Positions 31,246 through 31,309 of a stretch of 31,309 bases of DNA are shown here, in pieces; positions within the stretch are counted from its first letter, which is position 1, and each line of letters begins with the position of its first letter. Below the pieces are notes generated by a model that saw only the letters and a program-made list of their open reading frames with translations, was not told the DNA's origin and made no database searches. A program made the position numbers and the translations under genes. The stretch is taken from positions 1 through 31,309 of the forward strand of contig JBBMKC010253503.1 in NCBI GenBank assembly GCA_037834085.1, written 5' to 3'. Source of the DNA: Bipalium vagum. Lineage: Eukaryota; Platyhelminthes; Tricladida; Geoplanidae.

Positions 31246-31309
<64 letters not shown>
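31225..31309. repeat. (ATT)n trinucleotide microsatellite reaching the window end
   Basis: This starts as AATAATAATAATTATTATTATC and then runs as uninterrupted TTA/ATT units to the last base, so its full length is unknown. Assemblies often break at such tracts. Confidence 0.95.

Noticed and set aside
1-31309. CRISPR array, tRNA or rRNA genes, bacterial operon features
   Set aside because: None are visible. The spliced cadherin exons and the mariner load show this is animal nuclear DNA.

Overview
This is very AT-rich eukaryotic DNA (by eye well over 70% A+T) from an invertebrate animal. One host gene is visible, on the minus strand: seven exons (21561 down to 2506) that join in frame into the C-terminal part of a protocadherin-like cell-surface protein. 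They encode four extracellular cadherin repeats, one transmembrane helix and a short cytoplasmic tail. The 5' exons (signal peptide and earlier repeats) must lie beyond the right edge. A 45-bp intron next to multi-kilobase introns, a protocadherin of this style and the swarm of mariner elements would fit a flatworm or another AT-rich lophotrochozoan. That placement is inference and weak.

Gene layout, in order of transcription: exon A 21178-21561, B 20677-20820, C 16452-16751, D 12144-12285, E 11181-11470, F 2804-3039 (membrane helix), G 2506-2758 (tail and stop). Intron phases are 0, 0, 0, 1, 0, 2. The introns are 0.36, 3.9, 4.2, 0.67, 8.1 and 0.045 kb. Nothing recognisable as an exon was found between 21562 and 31309.

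Nearly everything else recognisable is DNA-transposon debris, chiefly mariner/Tc1. In order along the window: a mariner scrap (190-320); a mariner with both ends (4761-6005, -); a mariner fossil (about 6095-7065, +) split by a nearly perfect foldback MITE (6213-6448); a 101-bp pogo-like MITE (8059-8159); a pogo-type element (8223-9656) that encloses a Tc1-like element (8509-9595); a Tc1 remnant (9664-10120, -); a Tc1 5' remnant (12956-13395, +); a possible hAT end (13400-13495); a 330-bp foldback (13960-14289); a mariner (15076-16195, -); two mariner 5' pieces (20100-20520 and 21668-21970, +); a hAT fossil with a zinc-finger start (22252-23050, +); a mariner with both ends (23339-24609, -); and mariner pieces at 24620-24970, 26100-27085, 27316-28010 and 28968-29105 (all +). 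The transposases fall into several distinct sublineages, so the locus was hit by many separate invasions. No CRISPR array, tRNA, rRNA or retroelement was recognised.

The points most worth following are the long, almost perfect hairpin inside an intron of the cadherin gene, the nested insertions that give a relative age order, and a read-through at exon E that would give a soluble ectodomain. All of this was read by eye; no search was run.
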